From Cynocephalus volans (taxonomy: Eukaryota > Chordata > Mammalia > Dermoptera > Cynocephalidae): DNA of 64,000 bases. Numbering within the stretch: the first letter of the stretch is position 1; the number at the start of each line of letters is the position of its first letter. Position numbers and translations under genes: made by a program. The stretch lies in the NCBI RefSeq assembly GCF_027409185.1, contig NC_084463.1, positions 41,332,407 to 41,396,406 on the forward strand, written 5' to 3'. Shown here piece by piece: positions 38,651 through 51,699 of this stretch. The notes beneath the pieces are model-generated. The model was not told where the DNA came from, ran no database searches, and saw only the letters and a program-made list of their open reading frames with translations.

Positions 38651-40100
38651 GAAGAAAGTCTTAGAGGGATTTAAAGCCAACAGGCAAAGACAATTCCAAT
38701 CTAACAGTCAAAAGCAGAGGAACTTCTGAGTCTTCTCTCCACTTAAACTACCTTGAGAGTCCAACTACCTCCTTTCAGCTTAGTCTAAAAACCTGGAGTT
38801 GAGAAACATACTTCTAAGTGGTGAGACTTACCCAACAGGGCAGCAACCTCTATTATACAGTGCTGCCTCTATTATAAAAGAAGTAACAATTTTTAAATAC
38901 TTGGCATTCAAACTATTCAATAAGCCCAATTATCATGGATAAGGGGGAAAAAACCCTGAAAGGCAAAGGTAGACAGAGAATGAGATGTAAATAATTGGTA
39001 TTCTATATGTGGCATTTACTAAAAAGCCATTAGAGTCATTCCTGAAAATCTGATATAAAATCGATTGCAATTTCACAAACTACCTTGTGGCCCTACTAGG
39101 GAAATGAGTGAGTAAGACAGGCATAGCGAGCATGCATACAGAATGATTAGCTGTATAAACAACTAAATCAATAGCTTTATAGAACTGGAAATCAATATGG
39201 TAATTGGAAATCAATCGGGTAAGCCAGAGCAATGCTAAATCTCTCCCAACATTCAGTAAATCTTGAATAGCAGACAGAACACCTCTTTCTATGAAAATGT
39301 AAATAAACCAGTACATCGAAGAACAAAACTACTATGAAATTAATCAGTTATTAAACAATAATAACAATACAAGAATAAAAATACGCAAATAAAAACAATG
39401 CCCTATAACAACTATTTACATAGGATTTACATTGTATTAGGTATTGTAAGTAACCTAAAGATGATTTAAAGTACAGAAGAATGTGTGTAGATTATATGCA
39501 AATACAATGGCATATTTTATCAGGGGCTTGAGTATCCACTGATTTTGATAACTGCTAAAAGTCTTGGAACCAATCCCCCACAAGTACTGAGGAATGACTG
39601 TATATCTGTTTTTTTTACAGCACATTGTAACATACCTTATTGTTACAGAATCATTATCTGCCCTCCTCACAAGACTAGGAATACTTTGAGTGCTGGAAAT
39701 AGGTTTGTTTTACCCAAAACCTGGCCAGTACCTAACTCAGAGCTTGTTTACATTTGTGAAACATCTCAAAGAATTTTAAACTGATTAGTAAAGCCAGGTA
39801 AGTAATTCACCATAGTATAGTGTGATAAGTGTTTAAAAGCAGCATGACTGAAATTACCAGAACATAGAGGAGGAGGAAGGGCTTGATTCTGATGGCATCT
39901 GGAAGAATGAAGACTTGAGGGAAGGGATTATAGTGAAGAGGTGACATGCAATTAGAAGGATTAGTAGATGTACCTCAGAAAGAAATGGAGCAAAGAGATG
40001 AGCCAGCCTAAGTGTGCAACAAGTGAATGAAAAAGAAAACATGGTACATGTACACAATGATAATACTATTGAACTATGAAAAATAATAAAATCCAACCAT
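38650..40100. other. No gene recognised; short L1 3'-ORF2 fragment at the end
   Basis: A+T-rich sequence. 40,013-40,085 (catggtacatgtacacaatg) resembles the L1 ORF2 end on +. Confidence 0.4.
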
Positions 40101-40102
40101 TT

Positions 40103-43100
40103 ATGGTAGTAAAATTCCCCCAAATTATAAGCAAACCAAATTCAACAGCACATTAAAAGGGTTATATACTACAGTCAGGTGGGATTTAATGCTGGAATGC
40201 AAGGATCATTCAACATGATAAAATTACTTAATGGGATACACCACATTAACAAAATGAAAGATATTGACCACACGATTACCTTGATAATCCAGTAAAAAAG
40301 CATTTAAAAATTCAGGATCTATTCATGTAAGAAAAAATTTCAGCCAAATCTGTATAGAAAAACTTACTTTATTACAATAGAGGGTATATATAAGAGCTGT
40401 TGAGCTAACATCAAAATCAGTGGAGAGAAACTAAAATTTTGGCCTGTAAGATCAGTATGAGGCAAGTATACCCATTCTTACCACATCCATTTGACATAGC
40501 CCTGAAAGTCCTAGCCAGAGCAATTATATAAGAAATAAATAATAAAAAGAATCCAAAGCAAAAAGGAAGTAATACTGTCCCTCTTTGTTGACAAGATGAT
40601 TATAAATGCAGAAAATACTAGTGTCTCCACAAAAACACTGTTATATTAACAAATTTTCTAATGTTACAGGATACAAAAATTAGTGGTTTTCTAAACAGAA
40701 ATATATATTCAGAAAATATGCTTCTACAAATGAAGAAAACAATCTCATATTTTTAAAAAGTATGAAATATTTATGCATAAACATAAAGTAAGTAGTAAAA
40801 GACTGCACAGAAGATTATAAAATGTTGATGATAGAAATTTAAAAAGAAATGGTTAGGTACAAGTACATACAGTGTTCATGCATAAGGGAACTAATAGTGT
40901 TAAAATATTCAGATTATCTTTTGATATCTACAAATTCAAAGAAATGAATATTGTTCATTTCCAATATTGAACAAATAACACTAAAATGTATATTTAACCA
41001 CAAAAGTTCCTAAATAGCCAAAGGGATGCTATACAAAGAAGGAAATGCTGGAGGCATCAAACTTCCTGACTTCAAAATATATTACCAAGTTGTAGTATTC
41101 CATGCCATATAGTATAGACATACAAAAAGGCATATACCCCAACAGAACAGAGAGCCCATTAATAAATCCGTACATATATTTTTAATAATATATAATTATT
41201 GTACACATTTATAATTTATGCATATTGACGTATCACAATAAAACCTGACAGCAGTATATCAATGATAGATTTAAATATTTCCCTTTCAAGAATGAAACAC
41301 GCAGAGAAAAAAATTATTACAGAATCTGCTCACTTGAATAACACTCTATAAGAAACAGTCCTAACTTATTATCCAGAAATTTCCAACCAACCACAAAATC
41401 CACTTTCTTCCTAAGAGCATAAAAAACATTTTACAGGACAGATTATATATCAGCTTACAAAATAACTCTCAAAAAATTTGAGAAGTTCAAAATAATCCCA
41501 GGTATCTTTTCCAAAAATAACTGAATGAAACTACAAATGTATAACTTTAAGAAAATAGGAAAATTTACAACTACAGAAAAACTAAACAAGACATTCTTGA
41601 ACAACTATTGGGCCAAAGAGAAAATACAAAGGTAATTTGAAAAATATCTCAAATCAAGGAAAATAAAAACATGAGATGTTAAAACCTTTAAGATGCAGTC
41701 AAAGCAGTATTATGAGGGAAGTTTATGAACAACCACATTATATATTTTAAAAAGTCTCAAATAAGCAATGTCACTTTACACTTCAAGGAAGCAGAAGAAG
41801 AACAAACAGAGCAACAAATTAGTGGATGACAGAAAAGAATTAGATTAGAACAGAAATTAATAATGAGTAGAAAAACAAGAAAAAATGTTTTGCACCCCCA
41901 AAAACAAAACACACAAACAGAAAAAAACATAATCAAAAAACCATTCAGTTTATAAGGCAAAAAAAGAGAGAAAACAAAATTTAAAAAAGAGAGATATAAA
42001 CAGAGACTTCAAAATGCTCCAAAAATAATAGTGGACAATTTTAAACAAGTATGTGAGAACAAATTTGATAACTTACAAGAAATACTTTTTTTACTGACAT
42101 AAAACGTACCAGAACTTGATTGAGGTAAAAACAAAAACAAACAAACAAACAAAAGAACAAAGACTGAATGTACCAACAACAAATAAAGTGATTGAATTAG
42201 TTCTACAAAGCTTAACATCAAAAAATGCTCAGGACTGGATAAATTTGTGGCCAATTCTACCAACACTGAAGAAATATTGGTAACTATCATTATCTTTTCT
42301 TACTTTTCATTCACATATAATAACTGTACACATTTCTAGGGCACAGTGTGATATTTGGATACCTGCATATGAAACGGAATGAAAAGTGTATCCATCACAT
42401 TATGTATGATTATTGTACGTGTGATGAGAGCATTCAAAACTCTATATTTTGGCTACTGAAAACAAGACAATACCTCTGTGGTAACTACAGTCACTCTGCC
42501 AATTCTTCTTCAATACTTCCAAAAAAACAAAAAAGAAGAAAAAATGTGGAGAATGCTTCAAAACTCATTTTAGGAGGTTAGTATCAGCATGATATTAAAA
42601 CCAAAAAAAAAAAAACCACACACTTGAATAATACTACAAAAAAATGTCCCTGACATACAACATTGATACATAAATTCCCCCCAAATATGAGCAAACCTAA
42701 TCCAACAGCAAATTAAAAGCGTTATATAACACAACCAGGTGCAATTTACTTTTGGAATGCAAACATCATTCAACATGCTAAAATTGCTTAATGTGATACA
42801 CTGCACTAACAGAATGAAAGATATAGAACACATAATTACTTCAATAATACAATAAAAAAGCATTCAAATATTCAGCATCTATTCATGACACAAAAATCTT
42901 CATCCAAATCTCTACAGAAAATCTTACATTATTACAATAAAGGGTATATATAAAAGTTGTAGAGCTAAGATCAAAATCATTTGGGTGAAACTAAAATTTT
43001 TGCTGGTAAGATCCAGTACAAGGCAAGAATACCATTCTTACCACATTGATTCAACATAACCCTGAAAGTCCTAGCAGAGCAATTACATGAAATAAACAAA

Positions 43101-46100
43101 GAGAATCCAAAGCAAAAAGGAAGAAGTAATACTGTCCTGGTTTGTTGATGAGATGATTATAAATCTAAAACACACTAGTGACTCCACAAAATCACTGCTT
43201 TAAATAACAAATTCACTAATGTTGCAGGATACAAAAACAAATGGTATTTCTAAACATATACATATGTTCAGAAAATATACTTTTTAAAAGTGAAGAAATC
43301 AATCTCATATTTTTTAAAAGTATGAAATACTTATGAATAAATTTAAACTAACTAAAGACTGGTACACAGAAGATTATAAAATATTGATGATAGAAAATGA
43401 AAAAGAAGTAGATACATAGAAACACATACAGTGTTCATGAATGAGGGAACTAATAGTGTTAAAATATTTAAGTTGTCTCTAGGTATCTACAAATTCATAG
43501 AAATCACTATCATTCTTTTCCAATATAGAAAAAACAACCCTAAAATGTATGTCAAGCCAGAAAAGACTCTCAATAGGCAAAGGGATATTAAACAAAGAAG
43601 GAAAGGCTAGAAGCATCAAACTTCCTGACTTCAAAATATATTACAAACCTATAGTAATCAAAAGAATATGGTACTGACATACAAAGAGGCACATAAACCA
43701 ACCGACCAGAGAGCCCATAAATAAATCCACACATATATTTTTCCATAGTATATAATAATTATACACATTTATAATTTATGAATATCGACATATCACCAAA
43801 AAAATATGACAGCAGTAGATTAACAGTAGGAGACTTAAATAGTTCACTTTTAATAATGAAAGAAACACCCACAGAGAAAATTATGAAAGAATCTGCTCAC
43901 TTGAATAACACTCTAGAACAAAGTATCCTAACAAAAATATCCACAAATTTCCACCCAACAGCAAAATCCCCCTTCTTACTAAGAGCATAGGAAACAATTT
44001 ACAGAATAGTATATATATCAGCTTACAAAATAAGTCTCAAAAAACTTGAGAAGTTCAAAATAATCCCAAGTACCTTTCCCGAATAAAATTGAATGAAACT
44101 ACAAATCTATAACTTTAAGAAAAGAGGTAAATTTACTAGTACAGAAAAACTAAACAAGACACACTTGAATGACCATTGGGCCAAAAAGAAAATTAAAAAG
44201 TAATTTAAAAAATATTTCAGATCAACGAAAATAAAAACACAAGATATTAAAGCCTTTATGATGCAAACAAAGCAGTATTATGAGGAAAGTTTATGAACAA
44301 CCATATTATATATTTAAAAGGATCTCAAATAAGCAATGTCACTGTACACTTCCAGGAAGCAGAAGAAGAAAAAACAGAGCACAAAAATAGCAGAAGATAG
44401 AAAATAATAGGATTAAAACAGAAATTAATAAAGAGTAGAAAACAACAAAAATGTCTCCCTCCCCAAAATTAAACAATCAGTAAAGACAAAATCAGCAAAC
44501 CGTTTAGGATCTTATGCAAAAGAGAGAGAAAATAAAATGAGAAACTGAAAAGAGACATAACAATATGACTTCAAAATGATCAAATAACCATAGTAGACAA
44601 TTTTAAACAAGTATGTGACAACAAATTTGGTAACTTAGAAAAAATACTTCTTTTACTGACATACAAGCTGCCAGCACTGAATCTAGAAAAGAGAAAAAAA
44701 AAAAAAAAGCCTGAATGGACCAACCACAAATAAAGGGACTTAATTCGTGCTACAAAACTTCCCATGAAAAACAGCTCAGGATCAGATAACTTCGTGGGTC
44801 AATTCTACCAACACCCAAAGAAGATAACTATCATTATCTTTTACTACATTTCCTTCACATGCAATAATTGTACACGTTTCTAGGGCACAGTGTGACATAT
44901 GGATACCAGTACACAAAATGAAATGATCAAATCAGGATGATTAGTGTATCAGTCACCTTATGTACCAGTTTTATATGTATGATGGAAACAGTCAAAATTC
45001 TTTCTTCTGGCTACTTAAAATAGTTTTGTGATAGCTACAGTCACCCAATATCAATTCTTCAATACTTGCAAAAAAACAAAATAGAAGAAAACATACACAG
45101 AACACTTCTAAACTCATACTAGGAGGCTAGTATCAGCCTGATATTAAAACTAAAAAAAGAAACTTGAAGAAAACAGGAAAATGTCCCTGACATACAGCAT
45201 TGATGTATAAATTCCCCCCAAATATGAGCAAACCAAATTCAACAGCACATTAGGGAATATATACCACAATCAGGATGGATTTACTGCTGGAATTCAAGGA
45301 TCATCCAACATTCAAAAATTGCTTACTGTGATACACCACGTTTAAAAAATGAAAAATATAGACTACACGATTACCTCAAAATGCTATAAAAAGGCATTTA
45401 AAAATCCAGCATCTATCATGATACAAAAATTTTCAACCAAATCTGTATAGAAAACTTACATTATTACAATAAAGGGTATATAATAAAGCCACAGAGCTAA
45501 CATCAAAATCCATGGGGAGAAACTAATATATTGGCCTGTAAGATCCAGTACAAGGCAAGTATGCCCATTCTTACCTCATCCATTCAACATAGCCCTGAAA
45601 GTCCCAGCCAGAGCAATTATATAAGAAATACATAATAAAAAGAATCTAAAGCAAAAAGGAAGAAGTAATATTGTCCCTATTTGTTGATGAGATGTTTATA
45701 AATGTAGAAAACACTAGTTATATCTAACAAATTTACTATTGTTGCAGGATACAAAACTAGAGTTGTTTCTAAACACAAATTTAAATTTAAAATGTTTTTT
45801 AAAATGAAGAAAACATTCTCATATATTTAAAAACTATGAAATACATATGAATAAACTTAAACTAAGTATTAATATATTGGTCTACAGAAGATTATAAAAT
45901 ATTGATGATAGAAACTTAAAACGAAATGGGTAGGTAGAAACACATAGAGTGTTCATGGATGAGTGAACTAATACCATTAAAATATCCAAATTATCTCAAC
46001 CTATCTACAAATTTAAAGAAATCACTATCATTCTTTTCCAATACAGAACAAACAACCACAAAACCTATATGGATCCAGAAAAGACCCAGAATAGTCAAAG

Positions 46101-47768
46101 GGATATTTTGTAAAGATAGAAAGGCTGGAGGCATCAATCTTCCTGACTTCAAAATATATCACAAAGCTATAGTAAAGAAAACAACATGGTAGTGACATAC
46201 AAAGTGGAATATACACCAACAGAACAGAGAACCCATAAATAAATCCACACATATATTTTTCCATAATGTATAATTGTACACATTTATAATTTATGAATAC
46301 TGACGTATCACAAAAAAACCCTGACAGCAGTATTAACAGTAGGAAACTTAAATAGTTCACTTTAAATATTGAAAGAAACACCCACAGAGAAAATGATTAA
46401 AGAACCTGCTCACTTGAATAATGCTCTAGACCAAAGTGTCCTAGCAAAAATATCCACAAATTTCCACCCAACAGCAAAATCTAACTTCTTTCTAAGAACA
46501 TAGGAAACATTTTACAGAATAGTATGTGTATCAGCTTATAAAATGTCTAAAAAATTTGAGAAGTTCAAAATAATCCCAAGTATCTTTTCCAAACAATGTT
46601 ACTTGTAATGATCATTTGTAATGATACTACAAATATATAACTTTAAGTAAATAAGAAAATTTACTAGTACAGAAAAACTAATCAAGACACACTTGAATGA
46701 CCATTGGGCCAAAGTGAAAATTAAAAAGTAATTAGAAAAATATCTCAAATCAAGGAAAATAAAAACACAAGATACTAAAACCTTTGTGCTGCAAACAAAG
46801 CAGTATTATGAGGGAATCTTATGAACCATCACCCTCTATATTTAAAAGGATCTCAAATAAGCAATGTCACTTTACACTTCAAGGAAGCAGAAGAAGAGCA
46901 AACTGTGCACACAATTAAAAGAAGACAGAAAATAAGATTAGGACAGAATTTAATAAAGGGTAGAAAAACAAGAAAAAATGTTTCCCTCCCAAATAAACAA
47001 AACAAAACATCAGAAAAGACAAAGTCAACAAACCCTTTAGTCTATTATGCAAAGAAAGAGAAATAAAAATATCAGAAACTGAAAAGAGACATAACAATAT
47101 GACTTCAAAATGATCAAAAAATCATAGTGGACAATTTTAAACAAGTATGTGACAACAAATTTGATAACAAAGAAAAAATAAATCCTTTTTTACTGACATA
47201 CACAACCTACCAGAACTGAATCGAGATAGGAAAAAAAAAAAAAAAAAAAAAAGCCTGACTGTACCGACAACAAAAGAAGGGATGGAATTAGTACTGCAAA
47301 TCTTCCTATGAAAAAACGCTCAGGACCAGATAACTTTGTGGGTCAATTCTACCTACACCCAAAGAAATATTAATAACTATCATTATCCTTTAATCCTTTT
47401 CATTCACATATAATGTGTACACACTTCTAGGGGACAGTGTGACATTTGGATACCTGTATAGAAACTGGAATGATCAAGTGAGGATGACTAGTGTATCCAT
47501 CACCTTAGGTACCAGTTTAATATGTGTGATGGGAACATTCAAAATTCTTTCTTCTGGCTTTTCACGACTATAAAACACTTTTGTGTTAACTACAGTCACC
47601 CAATACCAAGTCTTCTTCAATACTTCCAAAGAAACAAAACAGAAGAAAAAATACAGAGAATACTTCTAAACTCATTTTAGGAGGCTAGTGTCGGCCTGAT
47701 ATTAAAACCAAAAAAAGAGCCTTGAAGAAAACTATAGAAATATGTCCCTGACACACAGCATTGATACT
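40103..47768 (+). repeat. Three tandem units (about 2.55 kb each) of rearranged L1 ORF2
   Basis: Matched landmarks recur at an even spacing. The aattcccc...gcaaacc block starts near 40,118, 42,675 and 45,209. The ctatcattatc...cacatataat block starts near 42,283, 44,831 and 47,378. Each unit runs as RT segment, late ORF2 segment (cttcctgacttcaaaatata), a jump back to an upstream ORF2 segment (cacttgaataa...agcagtattatgaggg), a reversed L1 3'UTR piece of about 240 bp, then back to RT. Because all three share the same internal joins, the rearrangement came first and tandem amplification followed. No intact ORF2 remains. Confidence 0.85.
42283..42525 (-). mobile_element. Reversed L1 3'UTR piece inside tandem unit 1
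   Basis: cattcacatataataactgtacac...ggcacagtgtgatatttgg is the reverse of an L1 3'UTR end. It interrupts sense ORF2. The same piece recurs at about 44,831-45,070 and 47,378-47,630. Confidence 0.65.
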
Positions 47769-48215
47769 GTAGGATTCCAGGCAACATGAATTAACTTGGA
47801 GGACGTTATGTTGAGGAAATGTGCCATGCACAGAAAGGCAAGTACTGCATGACATCACTCATATGTGAAATGTAGAAAAAGTTGTTCTCATAGAAGTAGA
47901 GAGGAAAATAGTGGTCACCAGAGGCTGGGGAGGGTACTGGGGAGGGGGCGGGGGAGAGATTGGTCAATGAGCACAAAGTTACAGTCCGGCAGGAAAACTA
48001 AGTGCCGGTGCTCTAGGGTGACGATAGCTACCAATATCGTACTGTACATTTCAAGGTAGCCAGCACGGAGGATCTTGAATGCCACCATCAGAAAGAAATG
48101 ATAAATGTTTGGATGATGGCTATGCTAACTACCCTGACTGGATCATTAAACACTGTATGCATGTACTGAAACAACACATAAAATTTAAATTTGCTTAAAA
48201 AATAAGAAAAGGGGC
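47769..48215 (+). mobile_element. LINE-1 3' end and 3'UTR
   Basis: aacttggaggacgttatgtt, catagaagtagagaggaaaatagtggtcaccagaggctgggga and a late tgatcattaaacactgtatgc block are the sense L1 3' end. The segment probably closes the L1 that carries the tandem array. Confidence 0.8.
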
Positions 48216-48750
48216 AAAAGGAGAGCATTCAGGCAGAGGGAGCAGACTGAACAAGAAGCATCAGAGGTGTAGAGGATCATGACGTGTTGGGGACGAGGGG
48301 CCTCCTGACATGCCCTGAAGCATGGGGGTGCCTAGGAAGAGTGGGGGCAATGAGGCAGGACAGCTAAGTCACGTTCAGAACGTTGTCCATCCTGAATCAG
48401 TTAGCGGATCTCTTCTTGCCTCAATTTCTACCTCATGGTACAGTTCCGAGGAACTTCACATTTCAGAAAGCAGCTAGTCCCCCTCCCACCACGGTGAAGT
48501 GTAGAAGGGGTGCTCCATCCGAGAGGTCACTGGCAGTTCCAGTGGTTAGGAAGACTCTGTCTCTTTGGCTTATGACATTTATAAGTGCTTCTCAGTCCTT
48601 ATCCCCTTCTTGGGACTGGAAGCTTCGAGAGGGATGGAGTTGGGCATTTCCCCTGCCCCAGGAGGTTTGACCCCGGTAAAATCTCGTTGGTTATTAGGCT
48701 CTTAAGAAATCGTTTCCTTTGAAGGCAGCACCTGTTAAGGAGGACAGAAT
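48216..48750. other. Unique-looking sequence, no gene seen
   Basis: G+C somewhat above the local mean. It is the left flank of the COX7A2 retrocopy. Confidence 0.4.
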
Positions 48751-48766
48751 TCAATGGGCGTATTTT

Positions 48767-50498
48767 TTTTTTTTTAAGTAGTTAATCTTAGAGTTTATTT
48801 AAAAAATTTTTAAAGTATCTTACACATTTAACCTAATTTTAATTTATCCAATCCCACCACATTAACATAGCCCAAACAGAACATTTTGGCATAAAAAACT
48901 TACCAGAAATGTTTTATACATTGTTTCACTAGGTTACACCAGATATAGTAAAACACTTCTCACAATATTGAGAGATAAAAGTTGTACAGGACATCAAGCT
49001 GTTTTTCCTTTCTGCTACAAAACTATCTTTCACATCATGTCATAAAGGCATTTTACATCACATTTATAAGTTACCTAAATTCTCCTTTGTACAATGCTGA
49101 TATAGTTTGTTTCAAAACATTATCAGTGGTTTTGAGCTCTGGAGCACTGAACTGGACCAGATTCCAGGCCAACTTAAGAAATTTCTCAGCGTTTAAAAAT
49201 GTCTAATAATGTTTATTACACTCCCTTCAAAAGCTGGCAGGTTAGATAATATGGCCTCCAAGATCCTTTACAACCTTCAGGGTTCAAGGCTAAAATATCA
49301 TTAATTGGTTACTTTTTGAGAAATTTGTACCAATAAGCCTCAATGTTTTGATACCAAAAAGCTTAACTTGGCTATTTCAGACTTGACTCAATTTTTCCAA
49401 ATATACTTTTGTGAATTTTATCTAGAAATTAAAGTTTATAAAACCCTTACTCATCAATTTCCCCTAGATCTGACAAAGCTAGATTCCAATCTTCATGTAG
49501 CAATTCAAAAGTACACCTTGCAGATGAAAAACAAAGTTTGACTCCCTATATTCCCCTAGAAGATAACTTTTAGAAATGACCTAAGCATTTTACACTTTAT
49601 GTTATGAATTAAAGTAACATAATAAAGGCCCAACCCAAGTGAGAAAAAAAGTAATATTGAATTATTTTACAGCCACTCACTCGACTAAAGCCTAATTCTA
49701 AGCTGTGGAATACACTGAATATTTAAACATACTCACATAGCTGAGGAAAAAAAAAAAAACTTAAACCCCAGAAACCAAAAATAACCTACTCCTACTACCC
49801 CCAGTTTCTATCATACCCCAGAATATAGAACAGAGAAAGGGGAGAGAAAGCAACATGCTTTCAAGTGTTATGCTCAACTGAAATTGAAGACCACCCACTG
49901 TATACTTCTGAGCTGCTAAAAGTAAACTTCAGTAAAATAATATCAAAATAATGGTGCTTTATACAAGCTTGATGACAAAAAAAATCATTTTTTCACTCCT
50001 CATCTAAGATTTACAAGGCTGATCAACAGCTGAAATTATTGGTATAACGTATTCTAAAGTGATAAAGTCAGACAAAGCATGGTAAAGACTGCTTTATTAG
50101 TTGCAGTTAGTAGAAGTCAATAAATACTGATCCACAAAAAGCTCAGTTATTTATCACATTACTGGTCCATAGAGAGCTGAATGAAGATGAACCAAGTGAT
50201 TCCTGGGATGACCAAAGTCAAGCCTGCTTCTTGGGAAATGAAGCCACAGCCAGCTGATATATGGCATATGCTGTTCCACCAACTGTAAGAATCATGGTTG
50301 CTCTATACAGGAGGGCATCAGCTACCCCACCCTTTAGATGTACTGGAATTCCATTATCCTCCTGAAACAGCTTTTGTTTCTCTGGAACTTTATTTTCAAA
50401 ATGCCTCCGTGAAGCAGTGCTTAGGGTCCTCTGGGCAATCTGACGAAGAGCCGGCAGATTGCTCAGCATCTTTGCTCAGTTACTGCCCACCAACTGCC
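48767..50498 (-). mobile_element. Processed retrocopy of COX7A2 mRNA
   Basis: An intronless copy reading right to left: 29-bp 5' leader, reading frame, and a 1.4-kb 3' trailer ending in a poly(A) tail (T run to 48,775). A distal aataaa (+ 48,794-48,799) sits about 20 bp before the tail. A perfect 16-bp target-site duplication, tcaatgggcgtatttt, flanks it at 48,751-48,766 and 50,499-50,514, its inner end overlapping the tail run. A proximal aataaa (+ 50,093-50,098) about 120 bp after the stop was bypassed, so the source transcript was a long-3'UTR form. Confidence 0.93.
50218..50469 (-). CDS. COX7A2: COX7A2-like protein, intact frame in a retrocopy
   Basis: An 83-codon frame, the same length as the COX7A2 precursor, a nuclear-encoded small subunit of cytochrome c oxidase (complex IV) of the inner mitochondrial membrane. 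The N-terminus MLSNLPALRQIAQRTLSTAS is an Arg-rich mitochondrial targeting peptide ending near RRHF. KVPEKQKLFQEDNGIP and KGGVADALLYRATMILTVGG follow, the latter opening the single membrane helix, and the chain ends SFPKKQA. There are no stops or frameshifts. Compared with the COX7A2 I remember, substitutions are few and mostly outside the helix. Whether it is expressed cannot be told: it brought no promoter. It could be a young pseudogene with a still-open frame. The symbol names the parent. Confidence 0.8.
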   Translation of the reverse strand: MLSNLPALRQIAQRTLSTASRRHFENKVPEKQKLFQEDNGIPVHLKGGVADALLYRATMILTVGGTAYAIYQLAVASFPKKQA

Positions 50499-50779
50499 TC
50501 AATGGGCGTATTTTAAATGCCTACTTTCCCCTCCTGCTGAAGCTGAAAGCAATCATTTTGTGATCTTCTACGTGAGAGCCTGGTCGTGTTTCTGGAGGTA
50601 AAACTCCTTAATTTGTGGAAACTTCCAAGACTGGGCACCCCAGAGGTTTTGACTCAAACTTAATGAATTCGCCAATTCCAGTTTCGGATTCTGCCACCTG
50701 GAGCGCTTCTCACAGAGGTTTGCTTGTGGTTTTCTGATCAAGTAAGTGATGGTTCTTTGAAAGAGCTTCTTTCTCCAGC

Positions 50780-51215
50780 TTCTGTCTGTCTCTGTCTCTC
50801 CCTATTTCTATCTCTCTCTGACTCTGTCTCGCTATCTCTCCGTGTCTCTGTCCCCATCTACCTCTCCCTGTCTCTGTATTTCCTGCTGTCTCTCTATCTC
50901 TTTCTGTCTCTGTCTCTCACTCTCTTGCTCTTTCTCTCCCTGTCTGTCCCTCTGTCCCTCACTTTCTTCCTGTGTACCCATATCGATCCCTCTCTCTCAC
51001 TGTCTCAATCTTTCTGTCCCTCTTTCTGTCCCTCCTTGTCTGTCCCTGTCTCACCCTGTCTCTGTCCCTCTGTCTCAGTTTCTCCCCATCTCTCTCTGTC
51101 TCCCTATCTCTGTATCTCTATCTCTGTCTCTGTGACTCTGTGTCTCAGTCTCTCCCTGTCTCTGTCTCACCCCATCTCTCTGTCTCTGTCTCCCACTGTC
51201 CCCCTCACTGGCTGT
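50780..51215 (+). repeat. Pyrimidine-rich (TCTCTG/TCTC)n simple repeat
   Basis: About 435 bp of almost pure pyrimidine with imperfect ctctgt and ctctctc units. Long frames in all three + registers (97-178 codons) are by-products of this composition. Confidence 0.95.
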
Positions 51216-51518
51216 CATCTGTCTGGTCCTGTCACATTCTCCTCCTTGACCACAGGCTGACACAAGGAAGAGGAAGGAGGAGGAAGGGACGGGCGTGTGT
51301 CTGTGGCACCAGCAGTGTGGACACCACATGATGCGTGTCTTGTCACCACTGGGATTTGTGTTTTGTTTGCTCTTAAAGATGTAAGTACCTAAGAGCATCT
51401 GATAAACCTTCATTATGGATGTGATTTTAATTAAGTCCTTAGGAGTACTTGATTAAATATGTTCGTAACTGATATATTAATATTTGGAAAAATTAACTTT
51501 GTTCAATATTGAATTTTT

Positions 51519-51659
51519 CTTTTTTTTTTTTTTTTCCGTGACCGGCGCTCAGCCAGGGAGTGCACCGGTCATCCGTATATAGGATCCGAACCCGCAGCGG
51601 CGGGAGCGTCGCCGCGCTGCTAGCGCAGCACGCTACCGAGTGCGCCACGGGCTCAGCCC
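51519..51659 (-). mobile_element. tRNA-derived SINE (CYN-like, monomer-type variant)
   Basis: On the minus strand: cccgtggcgcactcggtag, gggttcggatcctatatac, gccggtcacgg and then a long A tail (+ T run 51,520-51,535). The insert between the A and B boxes is longer and richer in G+C than in the 15.5-kb copy (agcgcggcgacgctcccgcc). Only an imperfect ttgaat...ttttt duplication flanks it. Confidence 0.8.
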
Positions 51660-51699
51660 TTGAATATTTTTTAAAAATATTATTCAATAGCTTTATAGG

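Noticed and set aside
37459-38729. Overlapping 108-142-codon plus-strand frames
   Set aside because: They fall in pyrimidine-rich, L2-like old LINE sequence, have no splice context and no recognisable domain.
50724-51331. 178-, 97- and 119-codon plus-strand frames rich in Leu, Ser and Pro
   Set aside because: They are translations of the TCTCTG simple repeat in several registers, so they carry no coding evidence.
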